Shown one piece after another: positions 1-9,004 of a DNA stretch of 57,935 nucleotides. The translations under genes and the position numbers were made by a program. The stretch is from Bacteroidota bacterium (GTDB lineage: Bacteria > Bacteroidota > Bacteroidia > Bacteroidales > Prolixibacteraceae). The notes under the pieces are model-generated. The model made no database searches, was not told where the DNA came from, and was given only the letters and a program-made list of their open reading frames with translations. Every line of letters begins with the position of its first letter. Position 1 is the stretch's first letter. The DNA lies in assembly GCA_024278975.1 (NCBI GenBank), contig JAJRSD010000091.1:1-57935 (forward strand). Reading direction: 5' to 3'.

Positions 1-247
1 TAACCTTCAGCATAAATTTTCACACACCAGCCTATTTGCAATGCAAAACTATTACCAGCTATTACAAATTGCCCATTTGATAATACAATTAACCGAGAAA
101 CTGAAAAGCACAAAAGTTGGTGTAGTAGAATCCGGAAGAACCATAAAGTCAGTAAATGAAGATATGATATCCACGATGATAAAGGAAGTGTTAATTAAAA
201 AAGAACTGGATACTGCTATAGACAATACAAGGCAGTTGAGATATTAA
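1..247 (+). pseudogene. Transposase, C-terminal part (cut by window edge)
   Basis: The reading frame is open from base 2 and ends with TAA at 245-247, giving about 81 residues with no start inside the window. The stretch with MQNYYQLLQIAHLI resembles the C-terminal end of a DDE-type transposase family common in Bacteroidota, whose N-terminus starts like the fragment at 8843. That recognition is from memory of the family, not a search. The 3' non-coding end of the element follows at 300-434 and recurs inverted at the other edge of the window, which supports an IS identity. Whether the gene is intact outside the window cannot be seen. Confidence 0.6.
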
Positions 248-299
248 TGCTTTCCAGATATTCGAGAAACTCCGCTTATTAACATTCGGAGAAATGAAG

Positions 300-434
300 T
301 TAAATCACTTAATAATATGACATAACTTTTTTGTGAAATTACAAACTTCTACATTCGTATAGAGTGGTATTGCTATGTCTTAAAAACAAAGTGAATTGCA
401 AAAGTTTTAAGAAAAACTACTTTCGGAATTGCTG
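300..434 (+). repeat. IS 3' terminal region, inverted copy at 57801-57935
   Basis: These 135 bp match the reverse complement of 57801-57935 with four substitutions and no gaps by eye. They lie just downstream of the transposase C-terminus, so they are probably the non-coding 3' end of that IS. The element likely ends near ...CGGAATTGCTG at 434, where the two copies stop matching. Confidence 0.85.
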
Positions 435-562
435 AAAAAAAGTAACTAGTCCCAATAATGTAATTTTAATTTTTTCATTTCTTATATTTTCACCCTGACA
501 GGCGGGTCACCTTTAAACTATATTCTTTTTATTGGTTGTATCATCTGTTTTTTTGCTGACCA

Positions 563-685
563 CTAACGATTTGAATATAATGCGTGCCGCATTTTGAAAC
601 AATTATTTCTCAAGTTACAACAATCTTTATTTTATATTATAACTTTCATATTTACAGCTAATTGCGGCATGCATTATATTGTTAG
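563..685. repeat. Long imperfect palindrome (attC-like), left of the TA pair
   Basis: Arms at 563-592 and 662-685 pair: CTAAC opens the left arm, GTTAG closes the right arm, and a 19-nt core (AATATAATGCGTGCCGCA...) pairs with one or two mismatches around a loop of about 70 nt. The left arm has extra unpaired bases. Size and asymmetric pairing recall integron attC sites or the palindromic spacers seen between small accessory genes in Bacteroidota. The conserved GTTRRRY core is only partly matched, so the integron reading is tentative. Confidence 0.5.
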
Positions 686-695
686 TACGTAATTT

Positions 696-986
696 CTATA
701 CTTCAATTGAGATTTTTACTTTTCCACCTAAACCTTTTTCAACAATATCAAATAATGTTCGAAGAGTCAAATTACTCCCATTATTTTCAACTCTTGAAAT
801 ATAGGTTCTTTTTTTGTCTATGATTTCTCCAAGTTGTTGTTGTGTCATTTTTTTTTCTTCACGTGCTTTTTTTAATAGCAGTCCTATTTTGAATGATTCG
901 AAATCGCGTTCCAATTCATCTCTTCTTTCAGTTCCTTTTTCTCCGTAAACCGAGTCTTTTATTTCAGTCCAAGTTTTTGTTTTCAT
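696..986 (-). CDS. higA: HigA-type antitoxin, XRE-family helix-turn-helix
   Basis: This 96-residue protein has a Cro/C1-type helix-turn-helix over about residues 37-90 (KKAREEKKMTQQQLGEII, then YISRVENN). It is the likely antitoxin of the toxin gene just upstream: the two overlap by four bases (ATGA at 983-986), which is typical of translationally coupled toxin-antitoxin pairs. In this family the antitoxin binds the toxin and represses the operon; a palindrome at 1346-1361 in the promoter is the probable operator. The toxin-first order marks the HigBA arrangement. The pair sits between two long palindromes, so it may be a mobile cassette. Confidence 0.85.
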   Translation of the reverse strand: MKTKTWTEIKDSVYGEKGTERRDELERDFESFKIGLLLKKAREEKKMTQQQLGEIIDKKRTYISRVENNGSNLTLRTLFDIVEKGLGGKVKISIEV

Positions 987-1285
987 TTTGATTCCTCCTT
1001 TTTTTCGTTAAAATAATCATTCATTAGTCGTAGTGCTTTTTCAATTTCCCGTTTTGGGGTCTTTCGAGTTTTTTTCGTAAAACCATTCAACAGAATTACA
1101 AGTTTCCCTTTGTCGAAAAAACAAAATACTCTCCATATATTTGATGCTAAAGAAATCCTTGCTTCATAAAGTCCTTTAGTCCCAGAAATCAACTTCAGGT
1201 AATTCTTAGGGATTCTTTCTAAAGTCTCAATTGCTTCAATTATTTTGAAAATCTTGTTTTGAACCTTGATTGGTTGTTTTTTCAA
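983..1285 (-). CDS. higB: HigB/RelE-type toxin (Gp49-like mRNA interferase)
   Basis: From the TTG at 1285 the protein has 100 residues and contains the RelE/HigB signature: YEARISLASNIWRVFCFF followed by LLNGFTKKTRKTP. Such toxins cleave mRNA on the ribosome. The frame stays open upstream to 1351 and reads IREVIAYKDHFEDF, the usual N-terminus of this family, but no ATG, GTG or TTG occurs there. The natural start is therefore probably the ATT at 1325-1327, close behind a perfect promoter; TTG at 1285 would remove the first helix. The alternative is a toxin that has lost its start codon. Confidence 0.8.
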   Translation of the reverse strand: MKKQPIKVQNKIFKIIEAIETLERIPKNYLKLISGTKGLYEARISLASNIWRVFCFFDKGKLVILLNGFTKKTRKTPKREIEKALRLMNDYFNEKKEESK

Positions 1286-1340
1286 GAAGTCCTCAAAATG
1301 GTCTTTATAAGCAATTACTTCTCTAATCTTATTTATTTTG

Positions 1341-1371
1341 CAAAGGTAACTTTAAAGTTACTATATTCAAA
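1341..1371 (-). promoter_or_regulatory. TA promoter with overlapping palindromic operator
   Basis: On the minus strand a TTTG (-33) at 1368-1371 is followed after exactly 19 nt by TACCTTTG (-7) at 1341-1348, a perfect match to the Bacteroidota consensus TTTG-N19-TAnnTTTG. A perfect 16-bp palindrome, GTAACTTTAAAGTTAC, at 1346-1361 overlaps the -7 box and is the likely site of HigA autorepression. Transcription should start near 1335. Confidence 0.75.
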
Positions 1372-1424
1372 ATATTTTCGTCGATATTTCTTTTTTGTGG
1401 GAGTTCTCGATTATGTGCTACAGC

Positions 1425-1543
1425 GTTGAGTATAAGCGTAGTGCGGGATTTTAATGCACTTTGCTTTCAATTTACACCAATATTTATTAATAGTTAATTT
1501 GTTCATTTTAAGCACTACACTCCGCATTACGTTTATACATTTG
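1425..1543. repeat. Long imperfect palindrome, right of the TA pair
   Basis: Arms at about 1430-1446 (GTATAAGCGTAGTGCGG) and 1521-1538 pair with two mismatches around a loop of about 75 nt. Core sequence and geometry resemble the palindrome at 563-685: both contain a TATAAnGCGT-like core on the left arm. It separates the TA unit from the lipoprotein gene at 1591. The exact outer limits are uncertain. Confidence 0.5.
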
Positions 1544-1590
1544 TGTAAAAATAAAAAACCTACGATTAAAAAAATCATATAAAAATTAGA

Positions 1591-2865
1591 ATGGAATTAA
1601 AAAGAACAAACAAACAAATGATTTATTTTTCAAGAGCAACAATTGTAATCGCTCTGTTTATGAGTCTTTTTTATAGCTGTAAAAAGGTTGAAAAACCATG
1701 GACAATAAATGCAAAAATTGAAATTGCCGATGTTCCAGAAGCGTATCTCTATAAAGTTAACACTGACAGAACCGATAGTTTGATTGACTCTACAAGTGTT
1801 TCGCGACACCAATTTAGTTTTAAAGGAATCAATGGTAACGACAATCTAGGAGTTTATACTATTAAATTCTCTCAAGGTCATGGTTCGGGTATAACTTGTT
1901 TTGTAAATAATGGAGATGATATTAGCATTGAAATACTTGGAGAGTATAAAAATGTTTATTCAGGAAATGGAATTCAAACTGATTATTCGAAGTACATGAG
2001 TGCCAAACAAAAAGAAGTTGATTTATTAAAAGAGCTAATGGGGCGGATGGATTCAAATGTGTCAGAAGAGCAACTTAAAGCAAATAGAAAATGGTATTCT
2101 GACGAGACTAATTCGATAAATTTAGAAAAATCGAAGATTATTTCTGAAATAAAAAATCCGCAACTCAATGGTTTTCTTGCTTTGGAAGAAATTCGTACTT
2201 CTAGTGCAATTGATAAAGACAAGTTCGAACTCTTTGCTAGTTCATTAACCACCAAAGGAAAGGAATCTGTTTACGGGAAAGAAGTTTCAGATATAATGCA
2301 ATACTTCGATGCCCACGACCTGCTATTTCAATCTGTTCTTATAAACTATAAAGAACTACGCCAAAAATACAACAAGCTGGACGACGCCAATAAAAATTCA
2401 AAGTTCGGAATAGAAATTTTCAATAAACTGTCAACTTTAGAAGCTTTGGATTATGGGAAAATGGCACCTCCTATTGCGGCTAAAACACTTGAAGGTAAAG
2501 ACTTCAGTTTAGAACAAATAAAATCTAAATTTATTTTAATCGATTTTTGGGCTTCATGGTGTGGACCATGTAGAGTTGAGAATAAAAATTATGTGAATTT
2601 ATACAAACAATTTAATGGTAATGGTTTTGAAATAGTTAGCTATTCTTTAGACACCGAAATAAATAATTGGAAGAAAGCAGTAAAAAAGGATGGTTTGCTT
2701 TGGACAAATGTATCAAATCTGAAAAAACAAAAAGAAGACAACATTATTAAGAGTTATCAGATTGGGGCAATTCCTGCAAATATTATTTTAAAAGATGGGA
2801 AAATTATTGCTCGAAATCTATTTGGGTACGAGCTGGAAGATTTTTTAAATTCAAACTTATACTAA
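1591..2865 (+). CDS. TlpA/thioredoxin-like lipoprotein with DUF4369-type N-terminal region
   Basis: The 424-residue protein begins with a hydrophobic segment and a lipobox ending at Cys30 (LFYSC), so it should be a lipoprotein facing the periplasm. The N-terminal half resembles the DUF4369 domain that precedes thioredoxin domains in many Bacteroidota proteins. The C-terminal third is a TlpA/AhpC-TSA-type thioredoxin fold with the redox motif WCGPC (Cys324 and Cys327) and a cis-proline region (IGAIPANIIL). It probably reduces or exchanges disulfides; the partner is unknown. A second ATG at codon 10 would also give a signal peptide. The next gene starts 3 bases after its stop, so the two were probably cotranscribed. 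Confidence 0.85.
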   Translation: MELKRTNKQMIYFSRATIVIALFMSLFYSCKKVEKPWTINAKIEIADVPEAYLYKVNTDRTDSLIDSTSVSRHQFSFKGINGNDNLGVYTIKFSQGHGSGITCFVNNGDDISIEILGEYKNVYSGNGIQTDYSKYMSAKQKEVDLLKELMGRMDSNVSEEQLKANRKWYSDETNSINLEKSKIISEIKNPQLNGFLALEEIRTSSAIDKDKFELFASSLTTKGKESVYGKEVSDIMQYFDAHDLLFQSVLINYKELRQKYNKLDDANKNSKFGIEIFNKLSTLEALDYGKMAPPIAAKTLEGKDFSLEQIKSKFILIDFWASWCGPCRVENKNYVNLYKQFNGNGFEIVSYSLDTEINNWKKAVKKDGLLWTNVSNLKKQKEDNIIKSYQIGAIPANIILKDGKIIARNLFGYELEDFLNSNLY

Positions 2866-2868
2866 AAT

Positions 2869-3377
2869 ATGAACAAGACTATAAAATGGATATTAATTAG
2901 TGCAACATTCATAGTTCTGATTGTGATAATAGCTGGGATGTATAAATTTAATTATCTGGCAAATCAACCAGAATACGATTGTGACGGAAACAAAATTGAA
3001 GGAACGCATCAATCGGAAGTTTTATTAAAATGGGTTGGATTAAACACTACGAACGATTTGTATGTTAAAATACCTGATACAAATATCGAGTGTAATATCT
3101 CCAAAATAATTGATTCCGATTCATTGCGCTATGCAAAGGGCACTTAGTCAGTTGGAGACGAAAAAGGTGTAGTTGTGATTGACAATAGAGAAATTACTGC
3201 CCTTAATGAAGCTACCGAAAACATTGCTTACTTCGTAATTCCATTTACTATCTCAAATCAAGGTAGCGGTAATTTCAAATATTTGGGAATGTTTAAGCTC
3301 GATTATGTTGCTAAAACAATCAATCATATTGACTCTTACTTTTTAGGAGATAGGATAAAAATTAATTCGATAAAATA
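2869..3377 (+). pseudogene. Conserved membrane-anchored protein, broken by a TAG codon and 3' truncated
   Basis: The first 92 codons encode an N-terminal membrane segment (residues 5-25) and a periplasmic stretch, then stop at TAG 3145-3147. The same frame continues without a break (VGDEKGVVVIDNREI ... FVIPFTISNQGSGNFKYLG) up to the end of the MATE gene at 3378. The coding-like text across the stop shows this was one protein. The stop is consistent with a former TGG Trp codon. Beyond about 3377 the frame runs antisense to MATE, so the C-terminus is probably lost at the accessory/core junction. The function is not recognised. Confidence 0.65.
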
Positions 3378-4736
3378 TCATTCCCCACCCACTGCAACTG
3401 TCTCAGGCAGCCGTTTCCACTCGCGCCATAAAATAAACCCAACTGCCGTTGCCGACATGGTATCTGCAATTGGGTACGACAGCCAAATTCCATCGATTCC
3501 CCAAAACTCAGGCAATATTAATAGTAGTGGAATTAACCCGATTATTTGCCTGAAAAGAGTAGCAAACATTGCAAGTTTTGCTTTCCCCACAGCCTGAAAA
3601 AAGTTAGATGCAACTACCTGAAAACCAACAATCGGCAAAGCAAGCGTTAGCAGTCTGATACCCCGGACTGCAATTGAATAAAGCTCTTCGCTGTCGTTAT
3701 TAAACAACTTAATAATTGCCCCCGGAAATACCTCCGTAATCACGAAAGCACCCACCGCAAATACCGTTGCTGCAACCAGCGAAATTCGTAAAGTATCCTT
3801 AATTCGTTTAACCGATTTCGCTCCAAAGTTATAACCTATAATTGGCTGCGATGCCATGTTTAGCGCTACAATTGCCATAATAAAAAGAGTAACAACCGAG
3901 TTGATAATTCCCATTGCACCAACAGCGAGGTCGCCACCAAATAAAATAAGCTTTTTGTTTAGCAAACCCTGTACAAAACTATTGGCAATTTGCATAGTAA
4001 AAGGTGCCATGCCAATTGCAATAATCTGCATCAGTATTTTTCGGTTTACACCAATATTTACCTTCCGAAGTTTTACCACCGAGCGTTTACTACTGAAATG
4101 AAGAAGAACCCAAATCATCAAAACAAACATTGAAATTACTGTGGCATAAGCGGCTCCTTTTACTCCCATGTCGAGCCAGAAAATAAAAACTATATCTAAA
4201 ATAATATTTGTGATGGAGCTTATTATCATTGAAACCATTGCAATTTTTGCATTGCCTTCAGACCGGATTACATTGTTTAACGAGAAGCCAATTACCATAA
4301 ATGCAGTACCTCCAAGAATGATATTCAGATAATCGTTTGCATATTTAAACGTTTCGTCGTTTGCGCCAAAAGAGCGAAGTATCGGCTCTTTTAAAAGATA
4401 TGTAACAACCATTATAATTGCCGAAACAGATATCATTAAGAAGAAACCGGTTCCAAGTGTTTTCTCAGCTCCGTCGATATCTTTTTTACCCAGGTTAATA
4501 GATACATAAACTCCGGTTCCGATACCAATTAACATTCCGAAAGCCATCATAATGAGCATTACCGGAAAAATAATGGAGATACCTGAAAGTGCTTCGGCAC
4601 CAACTCCCTGCCCTATAAAAATACGATCGACGATATTATAAAGGGCATTCACAAAAACGCCAATAAATGCCGGAATAAAATATTTCAGCATTAATTTGCC
4701 AACTTTAGCTTCGCCTATTTCGTTAACGTTTTTCAT
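3378..4736 (-). CDS. MATE-family efflux transporter
   Basis: The 452-residue membrane protein has about 12 hydrophobic segments and the paired MATE repeats (residues about 15-170 and 235-400). An example of the family pattern is FIPAFIGVFVNALYNIVDR followed by IFIGQGVG near the N-terminus. Members export drugs or metabolites in exchange for Na+ or H+. Substrate cannot be read from sequence; the NorM/MepA branch is the best general fit. It is a single gene with its own upstream gap. Its 3' end abuts a decayed plus-strand gene. Confidence 0.9.
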   Translation of the reverse strand: MKNVNEIGEAKVGKLMLKYFIPAFIGVFVNALYNIVDRIFIGQGVGAEALSGISIIFPVMLIMMAFGMLIGIGTGVYVSINLGKKDIDGAEKTLGTGFFLMISVSAIIMVVTYLLKEPILRSFGANDETFKYANDYLNIILGGTAFMVIGFSLNNVIRSEGNAKIAMVSMIISSITNIILDIVFIFWLDMGVKGAAYATVISMFVLMIWVLLHFSSKRSVVKLRKVNIGVNRKILMQIIAIGMAPFTMQIANSFVQGLLNKKLILFGGDLAVGAMGIINSVVTLFIMAIVALNMASQPIIGYNFGAKSVKRIKDTLRISLVAATVFAVGAFVITEVFPGAIIKLFNNDSEELYSIAVRGIRLLTLALPIVGFQVVASNFFQAVGKAKLAMFATLFRQIIGLIPLLLILPEFWGIDGIWLSYPIADTMSATAVGFILWREWKRLPETVAVGGE

Positions 4737-4860
4737 GAATTTGTAAATGTAAAAATTTTATAGAAACAATTATTTGCATCATTATTCAAATAAGAACAAA
4801 TACACTTAAATTTTATAGAACCCGAAAAACTATTTGGTTTGAGTAAACCATATTAACTTC

Positions 4861-4880
4861 AAATTACCTTTAGGTAATTT
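4861..4880. promoter_or_regulatory. Perfect inverted repeat between receptor and MATE genes
   Basis: AAATTACCT-TT-AGGTAATTT forms a 9-bp perfect stem in the 219-bp gap upstream of the MATE gene and downstream of the receptor. It lacks a T-run, so it may be an operator for the MATE gene rather than a terminator. Confidence 0.35.
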
Positions 4881-4955
4881 ACGAAGACAGGGGGTATCTA
4901 TCTAATTCAATTATTCCAAAAACTTAGGGGTAGTACAACTCTCTTATGATTATTT

Positions 4956-7529
4956 CTAAAACTTCCAGCTCAATTTAGCACCAAACATTCTGGGTGCACC
5001 TGGCACAAAAGTAGGAATTCCAAACATGACACCTGTATTTCCGCCGCTGGTTACATACTGTTCGTCGAGTAAATTAGTTGCGTAAACAGATAAAATCATG
5101 TTGGGCTCGGCAAGTTCTAAACCGCCGTTTATATTTAGTAAGCCGTACGCATCTTGCTCCAAACCTTTGGTGTTGGCATCTTCAAAATATATATGAGTTT
5201 TGAAAGAGTACGATGGTGTTATAAACAGTTTAATATTGGGTGTAATGTTTACTCGGGCATTAAATCCGAATGTAAAACTGTGCTCCGGCGATAATCGGAA
5301 AGTGTTCCCGGCGTATTCCTGGGTTAACCCGTCAACATCGGTAGAGTCGAAAGTTGCGTGTAACCAGCCGTAGTTTCCAAAAATATCGAGCTGTTTAATT
5401 ACTGCGACTTTCACACTTGCTTCGGCACCCCACGAAGTTGCTTTTCCACCATCTTTTACTTTGTAGTTAAACTCTCCCGATTCGGGATCGGCTACCCACG
5501 CACTGGTCTGAAAGTCTTTATATTGTTGAAAAAATCCAACTGCATCGATAAACACTTTCGATAAAAATGAAGTTTTAAAACCCGCATCGTAGTTGTTCAG
5601 GATTTCAGCATCAAGAATCTCTTTTTCTCCGGTCGATGTAAACTGCAAAACGTTTGGTCGCCGCCCCCGCGAATAATTTGTGAAAACATTTGCCTGGTCG
5701 TTAATTTTATATTTTAAACCTGCCCGTCCGGTAAACGAAAAAGTATTTTTACTTATCTCCTGTGTATCGCTTGGTTTAAAAAACAGGTTGGGATAATTCC
5801 CTGTTAACATTCCCAAAGTAGATGGGTCTCCTCCGGTAAATACAGCTTCGTTACTTAATTTGTATATGTCGTAAACTCCGCGAATTCCGCCGGTTACAAA
5901 TATTTTTTTTGTGAGTTGGTAGGTGCCATCAATAAAAATTTCGGTTGCCTGATTTGTTGCCATGCTAATATTTTCTTCCTGATGATCTGTTGGAAGTGGC
6001 ATTCCTGCGAGTGGTCCCAGTTGTGGAATATTTGGTAACGCAGGAACAGAAATTGGTTGACCATCGGGAGTAACTAAATATGTTGGGTCGAAAAACAGAT
6101 GAAATGTATTCTGTTCGTTTGGCGAAAACCAGTAAGTCTGGTTGGCTTTTTCCCACCAGTAACTTCCTCCCATCGAACCATTCAATCGGCTGTTTCTCGA
6201 AAAGTTTAATCTTATCTCCTGATAGAACTGTTTTGCTGCGGTATGTTCAGCCATGTCGATTGCTGCCGATGCAGTTCCGTCTCCATCCCAGCGTGCCGAT
6301 GAGTTTCCATTTCGGTACGAACTTATCGACGACCAATAAGTATGCTCATCAATATAATATTTGTAATTTATAGTTGCATCGAAAAAGTCTTTGCCGGTTG
6401 CCAGACTTTCTCCTTGTTCCAACGATGCTGTTCCGCTAAAAATATCGGTTACTCCATTTGTATTCGGAAACATTTTACTCATAAATGCAATTCCCGGTGT
6501 ATCGTCTTTTTGGTAGTTTAAAACCAAATCTATTGTATGATTGTATGCAGGAATAAAACGTGCCGAGAATCTCCCTGCAATTGTCTTTTTCCCGTTTAAT
6601 GTGCCACCAAAAGTATTCTTTACATAACCGTCGCGGGCATTGTAAATGCCGGCTGCACGTATAAAAAGCATATCTTCAATTACCGGGATATTAACCGCTG
6701 CCCGAAACTCTTTGTGTGCATAATTTCCCATTCCGGCAGTAATGAATCCTTCGGTTTTATTGCCCGGCATTTTACTTATAAAATGAACTGCACCGGCTTG
6801 CGCACTTCTCCCAAAAAGTGAATTCTGCGGCCCTTTTAAAACTTCAATTCGTTCCATGTCAAAAAGTTCGACAGCCGATAAACTTGCACGGTTAATTGGT
6901 ACATTGTTATAATATGTCGAGATTCTTGGCTGCGCACTGGGACTTACTTCGTCGCTGGGTAACCCGCGTATTACAAAACCTGGTCGGTTTGTACCCTGTT
7001 CGCGAATATATAAACCCGGCACAAATTCGCTCATCTGTACCAACTCTGTAATATTGTTCTGCTCTATTGAAGTTGCTCCAACTACAGTTATTGCTGACGG
7101 AACATCCAATATTTGCTGCTCTCGTTTTTGTGAACTTACGGTTACAGGTTCAATATGGAAATTTTCTTCGGCAAGCATAATTTTTTTGAAATTCTCGCCC
7201 GGACGAAGAATTAAGTCTGTGGTTTTTATTTTATATCCGATGTACGAAATACGGATTCGTGCTTTTCCGGTTTGTAAATTTTCGATGAGGAATTCGCCAA
7301 AAGAGTTTGTATGAACACCTTTTCGTGTTCCATCTATTGTTACACTTGCTCCAATTAGCGGATTTTTCTCAGAGTCATATATTTCTCCTCGTAAAAAAAC
7401 AGGCTGCAATTTCTTCGAAACTGTTTCTACATTCCGGTATTTACGCTTTACTTTTCCTCGCTTTTTTGATTGACCAAAAACGGGAGTTACAACAAGAAGT
7501 ACTATTACAATAGCGAGTATTTGTCTCAT
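4956..7529 (-). CDS. TonB-dependent receptor with CarboxypepD-regulatory N-terminal domain
   Basis: From the ATG at 7529 (857 residues) there is a clean signal peptide, MRQILAIVIVLLVVTPVFGQ. The frame opens eight codons earlier, but that start would put a charged extension before it. Next come a carboxypeptidase-regulatory-like domain (about residues 45-125; EIYDSEKNPLIGASVTIDG), a plug (about 140-250; VPSAITVVGATSIEQNN, RGLPSDE, EVLKGPQNSLFGRSA) and a 22-strand barrel ending in the aromatic KLSWKF. It imports a ligand across the outer membrane using TonB energy. No SusD partner or FecI/FecR pair is adjacent, so a siderophore, cofactor or small-molecule ligand is more likely than a glycan. 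The ligand is unknown. Confidence 0.9.
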   Translation of the reverse strand: MRQILAIVIVLLVVTPVFGQSKKRGKVKRKYRNVETVSKKLQPVFLRGEIYDSEKNPLIGASVTIDGTRKGVHTNSFGEFLIENLQTGKARIRISYIGYKIKTTDLILRPGENFKKIMLAEENFHIEPVTVSSQKREQQILDVPSAITVVGATSIEQNNITELVQMSEFVPGLYIREQGTNRPGFVIRGLPSDEVSPSAQPRISTYYNNVPINRASLSAVELFDMERIEVLKGPQNSLFGRSAQAGAVHFISKMPGNKTEGFITAGMGNYAHKEFRAAVNIPVIEDMLFIRAAGIYNARDGYVKNTFGGTLNGKKTIAGRFSARFIPAYNHTIDLVLNYQKDDTPGIAFMSKMFPNTNGVTDIFSGTASLEQGESLATGKDFFDATINYKYYIDEHTYWSSISSYRNGNSSARWDGDGTASAAIDMAEHTAAKQFYQEIRLNFSRNSRLNGSMGGSYWWEKANQTYWFSPNEQNTFHLFFDPTYLVTPDGQPISVPALPNIPQLGPLAGMPLPTDHQEENISMATNQATEIFIDGTYQLTKKIFVTGGIRGVYDIYKLSNEAVFTGGDPSTLGMLTGNYPNLFFKPSDTQEISKNTFSFTGRAGLKYKINDQANVFTNYSRGRRPNVLQFTSTGEKEILDAEILNNYDAGFKTSFLSKVFIDAVGFFQQYKDFQTSAWVADPESGEFNYKVKDGGKATSWGAEASVKVAVIKQLDIFGNYGWLHATFDSTDVDGLTQEYAGNTFRLSPEHSFTFGFNARVNITPNIKLFITPSYSFKTHIYFEDANTKGLEQDAYGLLNINGGLELAEPNMILSVYATNLLDEQYVTSGGNTGVMFGIPTFVPGAPRMFGAKLSWKF

Positions 7530-7631
7530 AGTTTTTACCTTCGGAATATACATTTACGTGATAACGAAAAGATGTGAAAAATAATGTGTGTATATAGAAA
7601 TTAAAATTTGTAAAGGTAGTAATTACTGCAT

Positions 7632-7658
7632 AAAAAAAGGGGCGAATAAACGCCCCTT
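7632..7658 (-). terminator. Rho-independent terminator after the PHP gene
   Basis: On the minus strand AAGGGGCG-TTTATT-CGCCCCTT is followed by seven T. It lies past the 3' end of the decayed PHP gene and before the receptor gene, so it would end transcription of the former. Confidence 0.8.
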
Positions 7659-7770
7659 CTAAGAAGGCAATACCGAATTAAATAAACTAATTAATATGAT
7701 TGATTTTTCTGCCTTCGAGTGTAAAACGGCAAATATTTTATTTTATTACTCTCGGTAAAATATTTTGAGA

Positions 7771-8763
7771 TTATTTTAGCTTTAGCGCGACTACCAAATT
7801 TTCTGTTCCTTCTACAAAAAGGTTTTTAACCTCGAATGAGTTTTTGCTTTTATCGGGGATTACCACTATCGTTTCGCCATTTGCGGGGATTGTGAATTTT
7901 TGCCCATCCACACTATTCATCTCAAAAGGTACATCAGTACTGTTCTTAATAATATATTTTTTACCTTTTTTTACTCTTTTACTTTTTTGCACATTTTTGA
8001 AAAACCTTACTTCGATTGCTGTATCAAAAAATGCCTTTAAATACTCCTCTTTTCCGGCTAAAATATTTCCATAGTATGCAATTGTTCTGTTTGCAAAAAG
8101 AGCTTCGCGAACCGCATTTTCAGTGCGTTCGGTTGCTAAAACCAAAGTCTTCGGTCGGTGGTAATTTTCAAGGTCGTACATTTCTGAAATTATTCCGTGA
8201 ATATCGGAATTTGAAAAAACTGCCAAATCCTTATTTATGCACCAATCCATTGCGATTGGATACCACTCTTTTTCGTTAAAAACCTCGATTGCATTAATCA
8301 TTCCTTTATTATATAATTCAGTATGAATGTCCCACCACAAAGTAGTGTCAGGTTGCTGTGCCAGCTAACCCGGATGATTCCAGATAATGTAAGCACACTG
8401 TTTTTTTGCTTCATCAAAAGCTTCGTGCCAATCTTGTTTGTCGAGAGCGTTTGTATTATCTAAAAACAGTGCATTAAAATGTCCGGGAGGCATGTTCCGG
8501 CTAATTTCGCCGGCATGAATTAAAATGATATTCTTTTCGCGTGCCCTAACTTTAGCTATTTCAAATGCAGAATTGTTGTCGCCGCCAACATGCTTCCTGC
8601 TTGGGTTTCCTTCAATATGGTCAGTTATGGCAATTGCATCCAGACCTTCGTTCCACGCCTCGTCAACCTGGAAAGTTGCCAAACTATTCCATCAGAAAAC
8701 ATTGTGTGAATATGAAAGTCGCACTTTAATGTTTGATAGCCTAGAATATTCAGACATCCTGAC
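7771..8763 (-). pseudogene. PHP-domain metal-dependent phosphoesterase family gene, decayed
   Basis: Read on the minus strand, coding text resembles PHP-domain phosphoesterases (relatives of histidinol phosphatase and TrpH-type enzymes): LGYQTLKCDFHIHTMFSDG, then AIAITDHIE, WNHPG and FSNSDIHG, which carry metal-binding His/Asp residues. Three lesions are visible. No start or signal peptide precedes LGYQTLKCDFH, and a stop lies just upstream. Near 8686-8690 the frame shifts by one base (TGGCAACT where GVWPTFQVDEAW needs one more C). At 8365-8367 a TAG replaces what is TGG (Trp) in the family. The 5' end is probably lost to the transposase insertion at about 8770-9004. Confidence 0.8.
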
Positions 8764-8842
8764 TCGGCAATTGATAATCAATTTATTATGGTCATCATTG
8801 CGTAAACTAAAAATGTCGTATTTTTGATTAAAATTTATTATT

Positions 8843-9004
8843 ATGCAGACACAAATACCATTTTTCCCTGAATCGACAAAGTTATTATCCCCAACCTGGG
8901 GTGTTTTACAGAAATCTGATTTTGTATATTATCTACATAATGGATCTCCGGTTCATGTACATCACAAAGATGATATGAGAACATTTCGATATATAACAGC
9001 CACA
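8843..9004 (+). pseudogene. Transposase N-terminal fragment
   Basis: The start MQTQIPFFPESTKLLSPTWG with VYYLHNGSPVHVHHKDDM and [10 protein letters not shown] is the N-terminal, pre-helix-turn-helix part of a Bacteroidota transposase family, from memory. It is likely the same family as the C-terminal piece at 1-247. The similarity stops near 9004, where antisense rhaA text begins, so only about 54 codons survive. The rest of the frame to 9055 is not transposase. Confidence 0.6.

Noticed and set aside
3145-8367. TAG used as a sense codon (pyrrolysine or recoding)
   Set aside because: TAG is the normal terminator of several intact genes here (for example argS and the M14 peptidase), so the two in-frame TAGs are better read as mutations.
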